Positions 28,657 through 41,379 of a stretch of DNA of 64,000 bases are shown piece by piece. Made by a program: the position numbers and the translations under genes. The DNA is from Lasiosphaeria ovina (taxonomy: Eukaryota; Ascomycota; Sordariomycetes; Sordariales; Lasiosphaeriaceae). The notes beneath the pieces are model-generated. The model saw nothing but the letters and a program-made list of their open reading frames with translations, was not told where the DNA came from and ran no database searches. Within the stretch, counting starts at the first letter, position 1. Each line of letters starts with the position of its first letter. The stretch spans positions 6,820,001 through 6,884,000 of the forward strand of contig JAULSN010000002.1 in assembly GCA_033439765.1 (NCBI GenBank), in the 5' to 3' direction.

Positions 28657-29549
28657 CTAGAACTTCTTCTGAAACCTCAGCTCCGTGATGTCCCTGACGG
28701 CCTCGACCCGGACGCGCGAGCTGCGGACGTCTTGCCGGTCGAGGATCTGCTTGTAGACAGCCGAGAACTCGGTGGCGCTGGTGACGCCGTGCTGGGCGGC
28801 GTCAGTGTCGACTTCGACACGGAACGCGAGGTACAACTCGTTGACGCGCACGTTGGTGGCCTCGTTCTCGCGTGCCGCCGCGGTCGCTAGCGAGTACAGC
28901 GGCCCCTGAGTCAAGGCAGGAAGCGCAAACACGGCTGCGTCGCCCTGCGATCCCGTACACAGCGTCCAGGTCGCCGGCTTGCCCTGCTCCACGAGGTAGC
29001 CGATTGTGTCTCGGTACGCAACTGCAGTCATTCAGCATTCTTTGTCTGGCCTGGGACGCATGTTTCTAAACCTGAGCATGAACAGGCACGAGGATGGAAC
29101 TAAACAAGGCGCGTTTCAGCGAAAGTCCGCAGCCTAGACTTACAAAAGTTTGCCTCAAAGCCCCTGTTCATGTTGTCGCGCAGCTGGCTCGTGGTGATGG
29201 TAGAGAGCGGGATGGTGATATAGTCGCCGCCCACTAATTCGAGGCATTAGAGTCGCTCGAACAAAGGAGAGCTCGAAGACGTCTTGAACTAACCACAGGT
29301 AAACACATGTTGGAAGGCTGGCAGCTTGCCCGCCCGCACCTGATCAACAACGCCCTTCAAGCCAGTCTCGGACGTCACGTCGGCTTCCACAAAGGTAATG
29401 CCCTCGGACGAGCCGATGTGCTTGACGAGCTTTTTGGCCGAGTCTTGGTTGCGCACAATGGCCAAGACGTTGCGCTCGGAACGCAGCGCGGTCGTGACAG
29501 CCGACACGCCAATATTTCCAGTCGCTCCAACTACGAGAATGGTCTCCAT
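28657..29549 (-). CDS. NmrA-like NAD(P)-binding Rossmann protein
   Basis: Three exons: 29549-29294, 29233-29144 and 29021-28657, encoding 236 residues. The N-terminus has the dinucleotide-binding glycine motif VVGATGNIG (G8, G11, G14) followed by a basic residue pattern (RNVLAIVRN) at the end of the second strand. EADVTS is the usual acidic turn of atypical short-chain dehydrogenases of the NmrA/isoflavone-reductase-like group. The middle exon encodes GGDYITIPLSTITTSQLRDN. The last exon carries the C-terminal substrate-side domain. Members act as NAD(P)-dependent reductases or as redox-sensing regulators; which applies here cannot be told. At 236 residues it is slightly short for the family. 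Introns are 60 and 122 nt with normal borders. Confidence 0.85.
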
Positions 29550-30964
29550 GATGGTGGTGGTGGTGATGGTGATGGTGATGCAGTTGGTGGTGAATCTGAA
29601 CGAGCTGAGATGATCCAGAGGAGCATTTTCTCTCGTAGTAATTGGGATCTCATGTTAAATAGCACTCTGTTCATCTGCATCGAACTTGTGAATTCACGGC
29701 TTGGATATGCCTATTTCATTTCTGGTGGAGTTCCTAGCCTCTTGGCATCTCGAGGAAGTCGTCAAATCGCACGCGATGACAAATCTGCGAATGCCGCGGC
29801 CCTGTTGCGCGAAGTGCGGAGCCTTGAAACCTCCGGCTGCCGACGGCGAGGGGGCCAAATTCTCAAAGAAGGCCTGCAATGGCAACCGGAGAACTACTTG
29901 AAGCGAGCTCCGTAAACAGCTAATCCACATTTTCTCGGACAAATCCCGAGCACTTGTACCGCTGTACGCGTGTTCCTGTTGGGGGCCGTATTCTCTTGGC
30001 CGATGCAGCTAGCTGCTACAGTGAGGGGCTGACCGGCGAATTGGCGGCTGAGACCCACGTTCCTTCCTGCCACGTGGAAATTGTGGTATATTTGGCTCCT
30101 TGCGATTACCAACCGGAAGCCTAGTGACGACTTTATCTGATGAGTTTCTCGTCCTCCGCCCGGAAATGTGCAGCCAATTTAGCGGGGCTGCTGCACCATT
30201 TGGTTTCAACGGATTTAGTCGGACATAAGCAGAAGCGACCATGGAAGTGATTCACGGGAGCAGTCACGTGCAGGCGCCTGATGAGTCCCAGCCGAAAAGG
30301 ACCTACACGTGTAAAAGAAAAACAGCGCGCAGGCAGTGCGGGGTTTATTTCACGTGTACGGTGTCGGACTTGGATACCACTAAACCGATTAGTCGTCGTT
30401 GCGCGAGCTTAGATAGGTACGCCTGATCATGGTAACGATTGCAAACCCAAAATGGGAAAGAGCTGGCCTGGCAGGCGCCAGTTTGGTATCATTTATTCAT
30501 GTCAGAAACAAACTAATGCACAGCGTCCACGTAAATAGCTAGACCTTCAATGAGGGCACACAGTAGGTGGTGCCAAGGTATCGACAATGGACGTGGTTGG
30601 ACGTGGTTGGCCAATTTGCTTTCTAATTTGGCATTCGTCGTAAATTAGTTGATTCTGTATTGAATGACTGGGTACGGTAGCCCAGAGCTGAGGCTTTAGG
30701 CGTCTGTCCCGCCACCCTGCTACCCCGCCACCCCGCCAGACATCCATCAATCGGCTCATGCCCAAACCCCCAACAGTCGCTGTACGCCTTCGCGGGCCCA
30801 CTCCCGCCAACCCGACCCGTTCCCTCGGAACTTGTCACTTGGACCTCATCTTCCGTTCTCTGTCACTTTTTGAAACCCTTTGCGGTCGGTACCTGCGCCG
30901 CTCCAGCCGACCCGATTCGGCCATCTCCGGTTCTCGGCCGCTTCGACCTGACGACGGCAGCGAA
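29550..30964. other. Intergenic between divergent genes
   Basis: The left edge has a (TGGTGA)n-like run at 29551-29580 directly upstream of the NmrA-like start. The rest is low-complexity in places (CCACCCCGCCA repeats at 30700-30740). An in-frame ATG at 30758 could extend the coiled-coil protein by 69 residues. No other gene is supported. Confidence 0.4.
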
Positions 30965-33900
30965 ATGCCGAGAAAGATTACGACAGAAAGGAGACGTCGG
31001 TCCAGCGATGAGCCTGCACCGGATGCTGAAACAAAGCTCCCACCAGACAGCCAGGACCGGCAGACCCAGGAACCACAGGAACCACAGCAGTCACAGAAAC
31101 CACAGCAGTCACAGCAACCACAGCAGAGCCAGCCCACCCAAGCCGCTCGACTCCTACCGAGGCGCTTTAGCAAGTCTTCCTACTTCAAGCACAGCGGATA
31201 CCCCACAGAGTCAGCCATCCCACAGCTATCGCCCGAGATTTTAGAATCTCTGCCACCTGAAATCTTCGCCAAATTGTCCGTCGAGGCACTCATGAAGGTT
31301 CCTGGTGAATCCCTCGCGCATCTGAAAATAGCCACACTTGTGACCCTCCCCCCCGAAGTTCTCCTCAGCAAACTCAGCCCGGAAAAACTTGTGGCGCTCC
31401 CCAGTGGCGTTTTTGATGAAGTAACCTTCAAGACGCTCTCCACGCTTTCTATCGACACTATCGCCAGATTACCCGATGACTTGTTTGACAAGTTCCGTCC
31501 AGAGCTTCTACGATCAGGCATCCTCGCCCAGTTGCCCATTGACAGACTTCGTAGATTCACCTTTGAGATGCTCGGCAGTCTTGACCTTGAAACGCTCAGC
31601 ACGTTGCCTCGGGAAGCTCTCCCGGCGCGGTTGCATAACAAGCTCCAGACCCCTGATCCCCTTCCAGCTCCCACTGCGTCTCAATATTATCCACCGCCTC
31701 CCACGTCATCCGCTGTGCACCCCGAACCGCAAGGTACTCTTCCGGCCCACAGACCTCAACATCCACGGGAAATACAGGTATCGAAAAATGCTTCCAAGAA
31801 CACCGGGGGCGGAGCGCCTCAGCCACCAGCTCCCTCATCAAATCGCAATTCCGAAGTGCCGCCGCCCCCCAAACCACGAGGGATCACATTAACGAGAAGC
31901 ACCCTTGACAGCAATCGTGACGGTGTCCCTCAGTCACCCGCCCTTCCTCCGAGCAATAACCCTCAAAGTCGGCCCCCAATAGCATGGGAGTCGTCTACAC
32001 GGTACCACAATGATGGTGGCGACGGTATTCAGGTACTCCGTCGTGATCGTAGCCGCAGTCCGCGTGGCCCAAGTTCGAACAAGGGAGCCAACCCCTCTTC
32101 TCCGGCCAATTTACCGCTCAGTACCTCCGCTTCTTCAAGGAGGCCTAATAGGCGATTGAATCTCCCTGCAAATACTGAACCGGGCACTCTCCAACCTGAA
32201 CAGAGGCATCCGTCTGACGCATCCGTCCCGGCAGAGCCAGACAACTCGCAAACTCGACACAGCAGCTCCCACTTCGTGAAAAGAAGATCTCGAGACACAA
32301 GCAACCGAGATAATTCGCCACTAATAGAACCCAACGCTCCTTCCAGACAAAGTCCGGCGACCAAAGACCTTGACGAAGAGACCTCGGGGTTGAAAGAACA
32401 GGTGCGGATTCTTTCCCGTGACTTGTCCTACATACAGCGGGAGGCGGAGCATGCGCTGGCAGGCTACGAGAAAGAACGCTACGAGCGTGAGCGAACTGCA
32501 AAAGAATATGCTATGCTGTTCAACAAGTATGCCGACCTCAAGAAGCAAAATGCCGACCTGAAGTCTGAGGTTGATAAACTTGAAACCAAACTTCAGAGCG
32601 AGATGGTCAAGCATGATCAAATCGCGGTGGACATGTCGATGGGATACGAGGAGAAGATCCAGAGGCTTTCTGGAGAGACCAAGTCGCTCAAGGACCAGCT
32701 CGCGACCAGCTCCAACGAAAGAAACAACGTGAAGTCAGACCTCGAGGCGAAGCACTCTGCCCGGGAGGAAGCACTACAGCAACACATCAAAGACCTTGAG
32801 AAGCGCCACGAGGAAGGCGTCCAGTGGCAAAGCGCCCAATCTAGAGAGATACAAGAGCTGGAGGACCAGCTTGCGTCGCGTATCCAACACTTTCAAATGT
32901 CCATTGTACAAGACCGGGGAAGGAGTGCTCAGTACATTGAAACCCTTCGAGAGAAATACGAAACACAGCTTCAAGCTCAGGAGGACCAGTTCTATACAAA
33001 ACTGGAGGTTCAAAGGGCTGCAATGAAGGATGAGAAAACGCGAGAGGTTGGCGAGCTTAGAGAGCGTCTCCGCCAGGAAACGGAAGAGCGTGAAAGGACA
33101 ATCGCGTCGCTGAGGGCAGTCGCGGATCCAGGCGACCAGATTCTACAACCCACCGACAACGAGCTCAAGACACTGTTTCAGAGACTGCGACTAGTCATCG
33201 AAATGGTCACATCGCCATTCAACCTCCCGGGCGCAACTGTGCCGCAGAACAGCCCCCTCGATCCCAGTGGGTTCGTAGAACGCGAGGGGAAAAACATGAT
33301 GCGCCACCTTCTGCGAAGCGCTATTTGGGCGAGGCTACTCGAAGGGTTTTTCTCTGCGCCGTATGGATTTGGTGCTTTTGGCAACGGCAAAGGCCAACAG
33401 ACCCTGGTCGGGCTCTACATTGCATGGCGGAAGGTGCTGGCACAGGACGAAGGGAGTGCTGCGGCAGGTGCGTATTTCTGACCCCGGCTGATTACCCAGA
33501 CAGATATGCTTCTCGATTCTCGATTCTGACGTTTTTCGCCGTTAGATTCCGTTGCAAACGCCGACTTCACCCTCTTCAAGCGCGACAAGGTGGCCAACAG
33601 GTGGCGATCGGCCACATTTCAGTCAATCGTGTCTGCCCTGGCATCGAACCCCAGCCAATCCGAGGACGCTGTCCTGACGCCATTCGCCAGAAACCAGACC
33701 GAGGTAGAGCAACACATCTTCAGCATCCTGCAAGAGGTTGCGAATGTAGAGGCGATTGACGGGGTCCGGGAGACGGTGGCAGAAATTGTGCGCAAGGCTG
33801 GGGAACTCGCGCTGCAAATCGGCGTGCACCGGGCCTCGCTGGGGATTGCATTGCCTCGCAACGGCGAGCCGGTCAAGATTGGCCACGAGTACATTGACTG

Positions 33901-34060
33901 CGAGGAGGGCGATTCTGCGTTCGGGAGCGTCCTGGATGTGGACTTGGCCGTTTCTCCGCTGTTCTACAAGATTGGCGATGGCCGGGACGACCTGCTCACC
34001 GTCAAGCCCATCGTCCCCGGCGAGATATATCCCCTTCCCCTTCGGGCCGACGACAGCTGA
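30965..34060 (+). CDS. Large coiled-coil protein with Leu-rich N-terminal repeats
   Basis: Two exons, 30965-33467 and 33546-34060 (78-nt intron), give 1,005 residues; an in-frame upstream ATG at 30758 would give 1,074. Residues ~37-58 are a Gln/Pro/Ser run. Residues ~88-224 contain eight or so short Leu/Pro repeats (PPEIFAKL, PPEVLLSKL, PDDLFDKF, and similar). They resemble degenerate leucine-rich or ARM-like hairpins. Residues ~225-465 are Pro/Ser/Arg-rich and likely disordered. Residues ~469-720 are a long heptad-patterned coiled coil. The C-terminal ~280 residues look globular (LRLVIEMVTSPFNLPG, ARLLEGFFSAPYGFG, RWRSATFQSIVSAL). No named family is recognised. The architecture suggests a scaffold or cytoskeletal/septal organiser, but that is only inference. 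Confidence 0.82.
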
Positions 34061-35018
34061 ACCCTTAGAATACATGAGCTTCTTCGTCTGGAATTTGAGG
34101 AGCTGAATGAGAAAAGGTGGGCCGCATGCCGCAGTCTAGCCTTTCACATCGTGCATGGATGAGAACCTTGGAACCACGACTTGGCAAAAGCACGCAAACC
34201 AAATTCAGAAGGGGACGATTACTGAGTAGGTCCTCCAATTTGCAGACTGCTGTACATCTCCCATGACGGCAGGAGCCGATTAGCAGGATCAGACGCATGA
34301 CAGGGTGCGCAGTGGTGCCTAGCCCCGAACCCTGCTGCGGTTGTGCGTACCGGACCGGTTCCGTGATTCTTGGCCGGGAGCACGACATCGGAGACTCTGC
34401 CTGGGTTGGCCAGCGCCACCAAAAACTTTAAAAGGCCCTGCCACCCGCCCGTACCTTGGCAGCGCCAAGGGGCACCAAGGAAGATGTACATGCTGACCTT
34501 CCTAATAGAGACCAATCACACGAGCGCGAGGCCAACGGTTGGCCGATGCTCTTTTTCCGCTCGCGCAGCGTCACATGGCATGCCCCACGATAACATATGT
34601 TCCCGGTCCGAGCTATGGGTTGCCTTAGCTCCTTTGTGGGGGGCAAGCCGCAAGCCTCACCTGTCATCCTCCCCTGGAGTGCCGCTTGCCTCTTCTGGGC
34701 CGGCTATTGCGTAACTTTTAACTCTTCCGAGGCCTCGGTCAGCCCGACTTATTACACTCCATGATGTGACATTGCGTGAGATGTCTTCTTGGCCGTGGGT
34801 CGACCGTGTAGCGGTGGGACGCCGGGTCGTAAATGAACTCTGCTTGGCCCTCTACCAGCTTCCCAAACCCACGCACTGCACCGGATGGGACTTTAAATAA
34901 CGGGGGTCGCCGCGCGACGTGGGCAGAAAAGTTCTTGCGCGCACACATTTCTGCTGAGAATAAACCGCTTTGTCCAACATCTCTGGCGAACGCGTGCGCG
35001 AAGGCGAGACGGGCCATC
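34061..35018. other. Intergenic: promoter of the permease gene
   Basis: No gene is supported. The region holds the 3' flank of the coiled-coil gene and the presumed promoter of the permease. GCCACCAAA/CACCCGCC-type words near 34415-34470 may be regulatory, but no defined site is claimed. Confidence 0.35.
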
Positions 35019-36913
35019 ATGGCTTCAGACGACATCTTCAGCGGCGGCAAGCCCCCTCTCAAGAATGGAGACGGCGGCCACGTCCACGACACTGCAGCTA
35101 AGACGGACTCGGACGACGAGGTTGTCCGCGAGCTCGAGACAAACAAGTATGCGTACGACGACTCGCGCAAGCTGGGCATCACGGGCTCCGTCTTCCTCAT
35201 CCTCAACAAGATGATTGGCACCGGCATCTTCTCGACGCCGTCGAGTATCTTTGCCGCGACGGGCTCTGTCGGCATCAGCCTGATCCTCTGGGTCATTGGT
35301 GAGCCAGCCCCTTGACCTTCACCCCCCCCCCCCTTCTCCCCGCGGGCACACATGCTGACTAGCTACTCAGGCGGCATCTTGACCTTTGCCGGGCTCAGCG
35401 TGTGGCTCGAGTACGGGCTCGCGATCCCGCGGTCGGGCGGCGAGAAGAACTACCTCGAGCACGTCTACCGGCACCCCAAGTACCTCGCGACGTGCGTGCT
35501 CGCGTCGCAGATGATCCTGCTCGGCTTCTCGTCGGGCAACTCGCTGGCGTTCGGCCGCTACGTCCTCTACGCGTCGGGCAACGAGCTCAAGGACAGCTAC
35601 AAGGCGCGCGCCATCGGCCTGGTCTGCGTGACCTTCTCCGTCGTCCTGCACGCCGTCCTGCCCAAATGGGGCGTCCGCCTGTTCAACGCGCTGGGCGTCT
35701 TCAAGGTCGTCATACTGCTGTTCATCGTGTTCTCGGGCTTTGCCGCGCTGGCCGGCCACCGCAAGGTGGACAACCCCCACAACTTCGACAACGCCTTCGC
35801 CATCGAGAGCGGCGAGGGCTACAGCGGCGGCGGCGCGTACGCGTACTCGAACGCGCTGCTGAACATCATCTACAGCTACAAGGGCTGGGAGAACGCCAAC
35901 TACGTGCTGGGCGAGATCCGCGACCCGCGGCGCACGCTGACCATCGCCGCGCCGCTCGCCGTCGGCGGCGTCACCATCCTGTACGTCCTAGCCAACGTGG
36001 CCTACTTCGCCGCCATCCCGAAGTCGGACCTAGCCACCTCCGAGGTCATCGTGGCGGGCCTGTTCTTCAAGAACGTGTTCGGCGACAGCGCCGGCGCCCG
36101 CAGCCTGCCGGCGTTTGTGGCCCTGAGCAACCTCGGAAACGTGCTCGCCGTCAGCTTCGCCCACGCCCGCCTCAACCAGGAGCTCGGCAAGGAGGGCCTG
36201 CTGCCCCTGAGCCGCCTGTGGGCGTCTAACAAGCCGTTCAATTCGCCTGCGGCTGCGGTATGTTTGGTTTCGTTTCCCTTTTTGGTGCAGCAGCCTTTTT
36301 GGTGCAGTGGGATTTCGCACAGAACCGTTTGCTGACGTGACCACGCCACAGCTCTTCCTCCACTGGATAGTTACTATAATTGTTCTCCTGGCACCGCCGC
36401 CGGGACCTGCGTACAACTTCATTGTCAACCTGTAAGTTGTCTCCCGGAGTGTCCCTGTTTGCTATACCTCTGCCATAAGATCCTTTCTTGAAAACACGCC
36501 AAGAAACGAAAATCAAAACTAACAAAGCCCCCCACAGATACACATACCCGGGCGCGTGGATCAACAGCTTCGTGGCGGGCGGGCTCATCTACCTGCACTA
36601 CTCCAAGAAGGAGAACTGGACGTCGGGGTGGCACACGTACCTGCCCATCATCGTGGTGTTCCTGCTGTCCAACGTGTTCCTGGCGCTGGTGCCCTTCATC
36701 CCGCCCGACGGCGACTGGAACGCCGACGGGTACCCCTACTACGTGTTCCCCGTCGTCGGCGTCGGCGTCCTGCTGCTCGGCGTCCTCTACTGGGCCCTGT
36801 GGACCAAGTTCTGGCCCGCCGTCCGCGGCCACAAGATCGTCTCGGAGCGCATCATCGACGAGGACGGCGCTGAGGTCATCCGCTACAAGAAGGTCAAGAC
36901 GCATGTGAGCTAG
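35019..36913 (+). CDS. MUP1-like amino-acid permease (APC/LAT type)
   Basis: Four exons: 35019-35298, 35371-36257, 36352-36431 and 36538-36913, encoding 540 residues. After a hydrophilic, acidic N-terminus the first membrane segment carries KMIGTGIFSTP (GTGIF at residues 67-71), the unwound helix that binds the substrate amino group in this superfamily. About twelve hydrophobic segments follow. YSYKGWENANYVLGEIRDP (helix 6 and the following loop) is the hallmark shared by fungal methionine permeases and animal LAT transporters. ILWVIGGGILTFAGLSVWLE spans the first splice. The C-terminus is cytosolic and charged, with several Lys and Asp/Glu. The expected role is plasma-membrane uptake of methionine or another neutral amino acid; the substrate is inferred from family only. 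The start at 35019 is chosen because it precedes the conserved N-terminus and upstream in-frame sequence is not conserved-looking. Confidence 0.92.
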
Positions 36914-37753
36914 GGGCTGGTTGGTCACTTTGTGTGGTGATGGCAAACGGCGGGGGGGGGGGGAGGGGGTTTGTTTTGTCCGTTGATTGGTGTGCAGTTG
37001 TTGAATACCCTTCCGTCAAACTAGTTTTATGGCTTTTACGTGATAAGATAAAGAGAAGTGAAGACGAGAAACAGAAATCGGGAGGCTTTCAAGGACGCAA
37101 AAAGGCCTAATTTCCTCACAGCGCACCCTCATTGTTTTCTCCCGCGGGCTACGACGGGTATCTGAACCCCTCGTATAGAATCCCAGAGCTCTTCTACTCT
37201 CATCCAAATGCATATCAGAGATCTTTCTCGGCCGATTTCATTCACTAGAACCCCTCATGTCTTCGAGTGCGGCGCTATCTAATAATCGTTCAGTGGTTGG
37301 ATCCATTGCCGTTGTGGGGGAGTGTCCGCCCGGGCCTTATCCGAGAAGTGGACGCTATGGACCCGCCTGTCAGTAACGTTCCTTAGCGCCCGCGATATTC
37401 CACAATTGCTGCGGAGCCTTGAATTGCATCAATCTTCTCAGACAAGGGGGCTACTACCTAAACTGGAAGGGTAGTAAAAAAAAGCAAAAATGCACATACT
37501 GGTTCTGTACCGACTTCTCCAACGTTTCGTTTTGATACTATCAAATTTTTCGTGTTAAACTTTGTTCTGGCTGGCGGTGGAATGTTTTTATTCATTCGGG
37601 ACCTCTCTCGTCAACCCCGCCCTTGAACGAGCAGGGGTTGACAGCAGGGGTTGACATCCTTCAGGCACCTCCCTCATTACCCCGCGCCGCGTCGCGTCCT
37701 CTTGTCCTTGATCATCAGCTTGCCCGGTGCACGATTGAAGCGTCCACTAAAAT
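36914..37753. other. Intergenic, nothing recognised
   Basis: 3' flank of the permease (a 12-G run near 36951-36964) and 5' flank of the 2EXR gene. A small tandem repeat of GCAGGGGTTGACA lies at 37630-37655. No coding frame or RNA gene is supported. Confidence 0.4.
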
Positions 37754-39329
37754 ATGGAGCGCGTTCAGTTTGACAAGCCAGAGTCATGGCGTCCTCGATT
37801 TGTCGACCCCGACGATCCGACCTACGAAGAATGCCGGGCACTTGGCAACTTCTTCCACCTGAACCACGGCAAGCAGTGTTCGCACCCCTGCCACACTTGG
37901 TTTCGCGACCCTCGCCCGTCGCCGCCCGCGCTGCGACCTCCCAAGACCATTTTGGCCGAAATTCTGCGTGACCACAGCGCATCCATACCGTCGCATAACG
38001 ATGCCATCCTCGCCAACTATGTTTGCCCAGTCGTCGGCGACGGCGAGACTCAGAACGCCGCTGAAGAAGCCACCGAAAGTGCCTCGTTCCCGTATTTCAC
38101 TCTCCTCCCGCCCGAGATCCGCGAGCAGATCTGGCTCTTCGCCCTGCCGCGCCGCACACTCGACCTCCGCGAGGCCCGCCACGCCCGCAACTACATCGGC
38201 ACGCGCTGCGTCGCGCTGCCAATCCCCCAAGTCGCGCGCGTTTGCCGCGAGTCTCGCGACGTGGTCCTCCGTCACGGCGAACGCCTGGTCTCCGTGATGC
38301 GCCCCTTCAACAAGCCCAGCCGCACCAACGTCCGCCCCCGCGCCCGCCCCGCCCTCAAACCCGTGTCGTTCCCCCTCGGCTTTTTCGTGAAAGGCGTTGA
38401 TGTCGCCCTGCATCTCCCAGACCCACGCATCGACATCGAAGAAGAGCCGCGCGTGTTCGAGGCGGCCGTCGAGGGCGCCCCGTGCGGGGACCTGGATGGC
38501 CCTAGCAAGATATACTCCGTCAGTGGCAGCTCCATCACGGCCTCGATGAAGTGCGAGGCCGCCGCCGTCAACTGGGCCGGCGCCACGCGCCACCTCCTCG
38601 CCGACGACCGCCGCCGCGACCCCGTGTCCACCTTCGCCCCCGTCAACACGGCCATCGCCTCGGGCGGCTGGCTGATCCCGTGGCGATACCTCAAGAGCCC
38701 CGCCGCCGGCCCCGCCCTCAAGACCGTCTACGTCTTCTTCCGCAGGAGATATATCGAGGTGTCGCTGCTCCTCGGCCCCAACTTCGACCCCGCCGGGCCC
38801 GACACGAATGGCACAAACAGGTTCTTCCAGACCGAGATCCAGTTGCTGGTTGATCTGTATGACGACCAGCGGCTGGCTGAGCTCAGCAGCTTGGAGTCGC
38901 TGTTTGTCGATGCCAAGAATAACAGGTATGTGAACAACCGAGGCGATGCAATGGCGCAGCCATCTTTTCGTGTTACAAAGAAGCTAACCTTTGCTTTCCC
39001 GCATTCCCAGGCCTCGCTTTTCCGACCCTGGGGCTCGGAACCCGGGCCTGTGTCTGAACTGCGAGCGTGTGCAGTGGGAGCAGCACATTCGGCCGCTGGT
39101 ACTGTGCCAGTGGCTGCAGATGCACCAGGACGAGCTGCCGGACGAGGCCGCCATCGCGGCGGTCTTCCCTCGCGACGATGCCAGCTCGCCCTACAATGTT
39201 GATCATCCGTGGGTCAAGGAAAAACTGCGCGATGCACCCGAGTTCCGCCCTGCTGTCTTGATCCACCTGCAGGCCGTCGAGAAGGCCCGGCTTGTCCAAC
39301 CCGGAACCGATGACCAGTCGTGGTGGTGA
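37754..39329 (+). CDS. 2EXR-domain protein
   Basis: Two exons, 37754-38925 and 39011-39329, give 496 residues. Residues 112-131 read FPYFTLLPPEIREQIWLFAL, the signature of the fungal 2EXR domain (an F-box-like Leu/Pro/Glu motif). PQVARVCRESRDVVLRHG follows at about 161-178, as usual. N-terminal Cys/His residues (HGKQCSHPCH, near 38-47) may bind a metal. The C-terminal half (LFVDAKNN, then NCERVQWEQH after the intron) is also family-like, with a late Cys pair. These proteins are abundant in Pezizomycotina and their biochemical role is unknown. The intron has a CTAAC branch and CCCAG acceptor and restores the frame exactly. Confidence 0.88.
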
Positions 39330-40371
39330 TGCTTGCCGAGATAAAGTCATTCCTCGAATTACCTGCTGAGATATAGTGTTCGCCCAGTAACAAGTTTCTT
39401 GGCGGCGGCCAACTCTTCATTACGATTTCACACCGACCGTTATCCGTGCTTGTTGATTCGTGGATTACGGTGCACGCGCATCGGCTCCTGATAGGCGCTG
39501 TTCGGAGTAACTAAATGTACTATACATACAATCCAACCCCTGAATATTTATTAGCAGGGGACCAGAACATTTGCCGAGTCCCGCAGTGGATGCGCGTCTT
39601 CGCCGACACAGATCCCGTGCCTTCATCGTTGCCCTCCGGATTGCGCTTTCGGTTTCCTTTCGGACCCTCTGGAGCCGCGAGACGACGGTTGTGGACACGT
39701 TTGCAGCCAGCATCCTCTTGGTCATCTGGCTGTACCTCGTTCTGTCAAAGCGCCGCCTGGCCAGGGACCGCGGATACCTGGAGGACGAGGGTCAATGTTC
39801 GGGCGTCGAACATGAAATATCTCGCCGGGAAGGTGGACAACGCGGAAGACCTGTTAGAAGACAGGCAGGGCTACGAACCGTTGGCGTGCGTCAGGCATCT
39901 CGTCACATGTTGCTCGATGCACTGATTGAGCTGCGAGGTTTTTGCAGTTAGAACTCACTGGGTCGGACTGCAGCCAGGACAGAAAGACTTCAGAAGCGGC
40001 TTGGCTGGAAATTCGAGCAGCCCCTCAAGCAGCTGGACTGGTTGTGGGAATAAAGGCATGGCAGAGCTCCGAAGAAATGATTCACTCAGAAAAGTCAGAC
40101 TCGGGGACAGATCCAATGGATATCCTTCCCAAAAATCCCGGTGGCGCTGTTGAGAGCAAAGGAAAATCCTAGATGATTATTTTTAAATTGCATCACCGGA
40201 GATCCAAGGTCATGGAATATCTGGCTATCTGGCATGCATCCAACGACATTCTACGTGGCTGTGTACCTGTCACTTTGATCCATGTCCTCCTAACAAACAC
40301 AGGCTATCATCATCCCCAAGATATACACTCGCCGACATCATCACCTATCTGCGAGTTCGCTCGCTTCATGC
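39330..40371. other. Intergenic; possible short TM remnant
   Basis: 39600-39790 in one frame encodes a hydrophobic stretch followed by basic residues (ASILLVIWLYLVLSKRRLAR), resembling a single membrane anchor. No ATG lies upstream in that frame and the continuation is not convincing. It may be a remnant or chance. The rest holds no supported feature. Confidence 0.3.
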
Positions 40372-41279
40372 TCAGTTGATACTTGCCGAAAACTGCGCAA
40401 CAGACATGCTAGCCGGCCCTCCAGTGAAAGTCTCGGTGCCAAACTGGAACACTGCGACATAAGCTCAGCACAACTCGCAAGCAAACCTGCGGGAAACAAA
40501 AACCTACCAATCAGATTCTGGCTGCTCGCCGGGAACCCCTGGTACGTCTGCAGGTAGTCGAAGAATAGCTTGGCGTCGCCGCTGAAGCTGTTGGTCGTGC
40601 CGGGCGCGACGAAGCTGTACACGGGCATGTCCCCGTTCATGCCCATCCAGAGGTCCCACGGCCGGCCGCCGACGCTGACGGTGCCCGTCGACGAGCCGAT
40701 GGGGCGGATGTCGCCGAGCCGGGCGAGCCTGGGTTGCCAGATTCCACGTCCAGTCAGCTATCACCCTCAACCTGGGACAGAGAAGACTAGACTTGACCGT
40801 GGCCAAGGCAGACAGGCAGCTCACCAGATCATGACCTCATAATCGCCACTGCTGTTCTCATGGCCCGCATCAGCCGCCGTGAAGATGTCGTACGCGGCGT
40901 TGGCGCGCACACCGGCCGTGGTGTTGTACTGCCAGGCGACGGCCGTCGGCATGCTGACGATGCGGGCAAGCGTCTGGCCGCGCGCGAGCTGCTTCCCGGC
41001 ATATGCAAAGCTCTTGACCTGGCCCGGCCCGCCGCGCCACGTCCACTCCGTGCGCCACTGCATGCCCGCCGCGGAGCTGCTGTCGACGGACGTGCACTGC
41101 GACCCGGATGTGGCGGCGTCTTGCCCCCACAGGTTGTTGTTGGCTTCGTACCCGCTGCCGGACCAGTAGCTGAACTGTGAGCAGAGTGCGGTTGGTTGTT
41201 GACGCGGTGCTGGGTGTGTCCCGGGTGCCATTGCGGCGGCTGAGACTAGGGGTAGCTGGAGGACGGAAGTAAGCTTCAT
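40372..41279 (-). CDS. Secreted GH12 endoglucanase
   Basis: Three exons: 41279-40825, 40728-40508 and 40451-40372, encoding 251 residues, the normal size for glycoside hydrolase family 12. A signal peptide (MKLTSVLQLPLVSAAAMA) is followed by SQFSYWSGSGYEANNNLWG, the first conserved strands. The catalytic nucleophile is Glu148 in GDYEVMIW, and the acid/base is Glu232 in VFQFGTETFTGG. LGDIRPIG and GGRPWDLWMGMN are further family motifs. Retaining GH12 enzymes hydrolyse beta-1,4-glucan or xyloglucan outside the cell; which substrate is preferred cannot be told. Intron 1 (40824-40729) and intron 2 (40507-40452, 56 nt) have GT-AG ends, and both are needed to reach the last catalytic residue. A dispersed repeat lies about 100 bp upstream of the start. 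Confidence 0.93.
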
Positions 41280-41379
41280 GGCGGCAGCTCCTGAAAGAGA
41301 CAATGGGGGTGTACTGTAGCTGCTGGATGTGATCCTGGTAACTACTAGCCGTCATCCTAGGGCTTTCCGGTCTCTTTAT

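Noticed and set aside
35367..36946. Open frames antisense to, and in other frames of, the permease
   Set aside because: Shadow frames; the spliced plus-strand model encodes a complete transporter.
39571..39951. Possible small membrane protein
   Set aside because: One hydrophobic stretch looks like a membrane anchor, but there is no ATG in frame and no splice site supplies one; kept only as a note in the intergenic entry.
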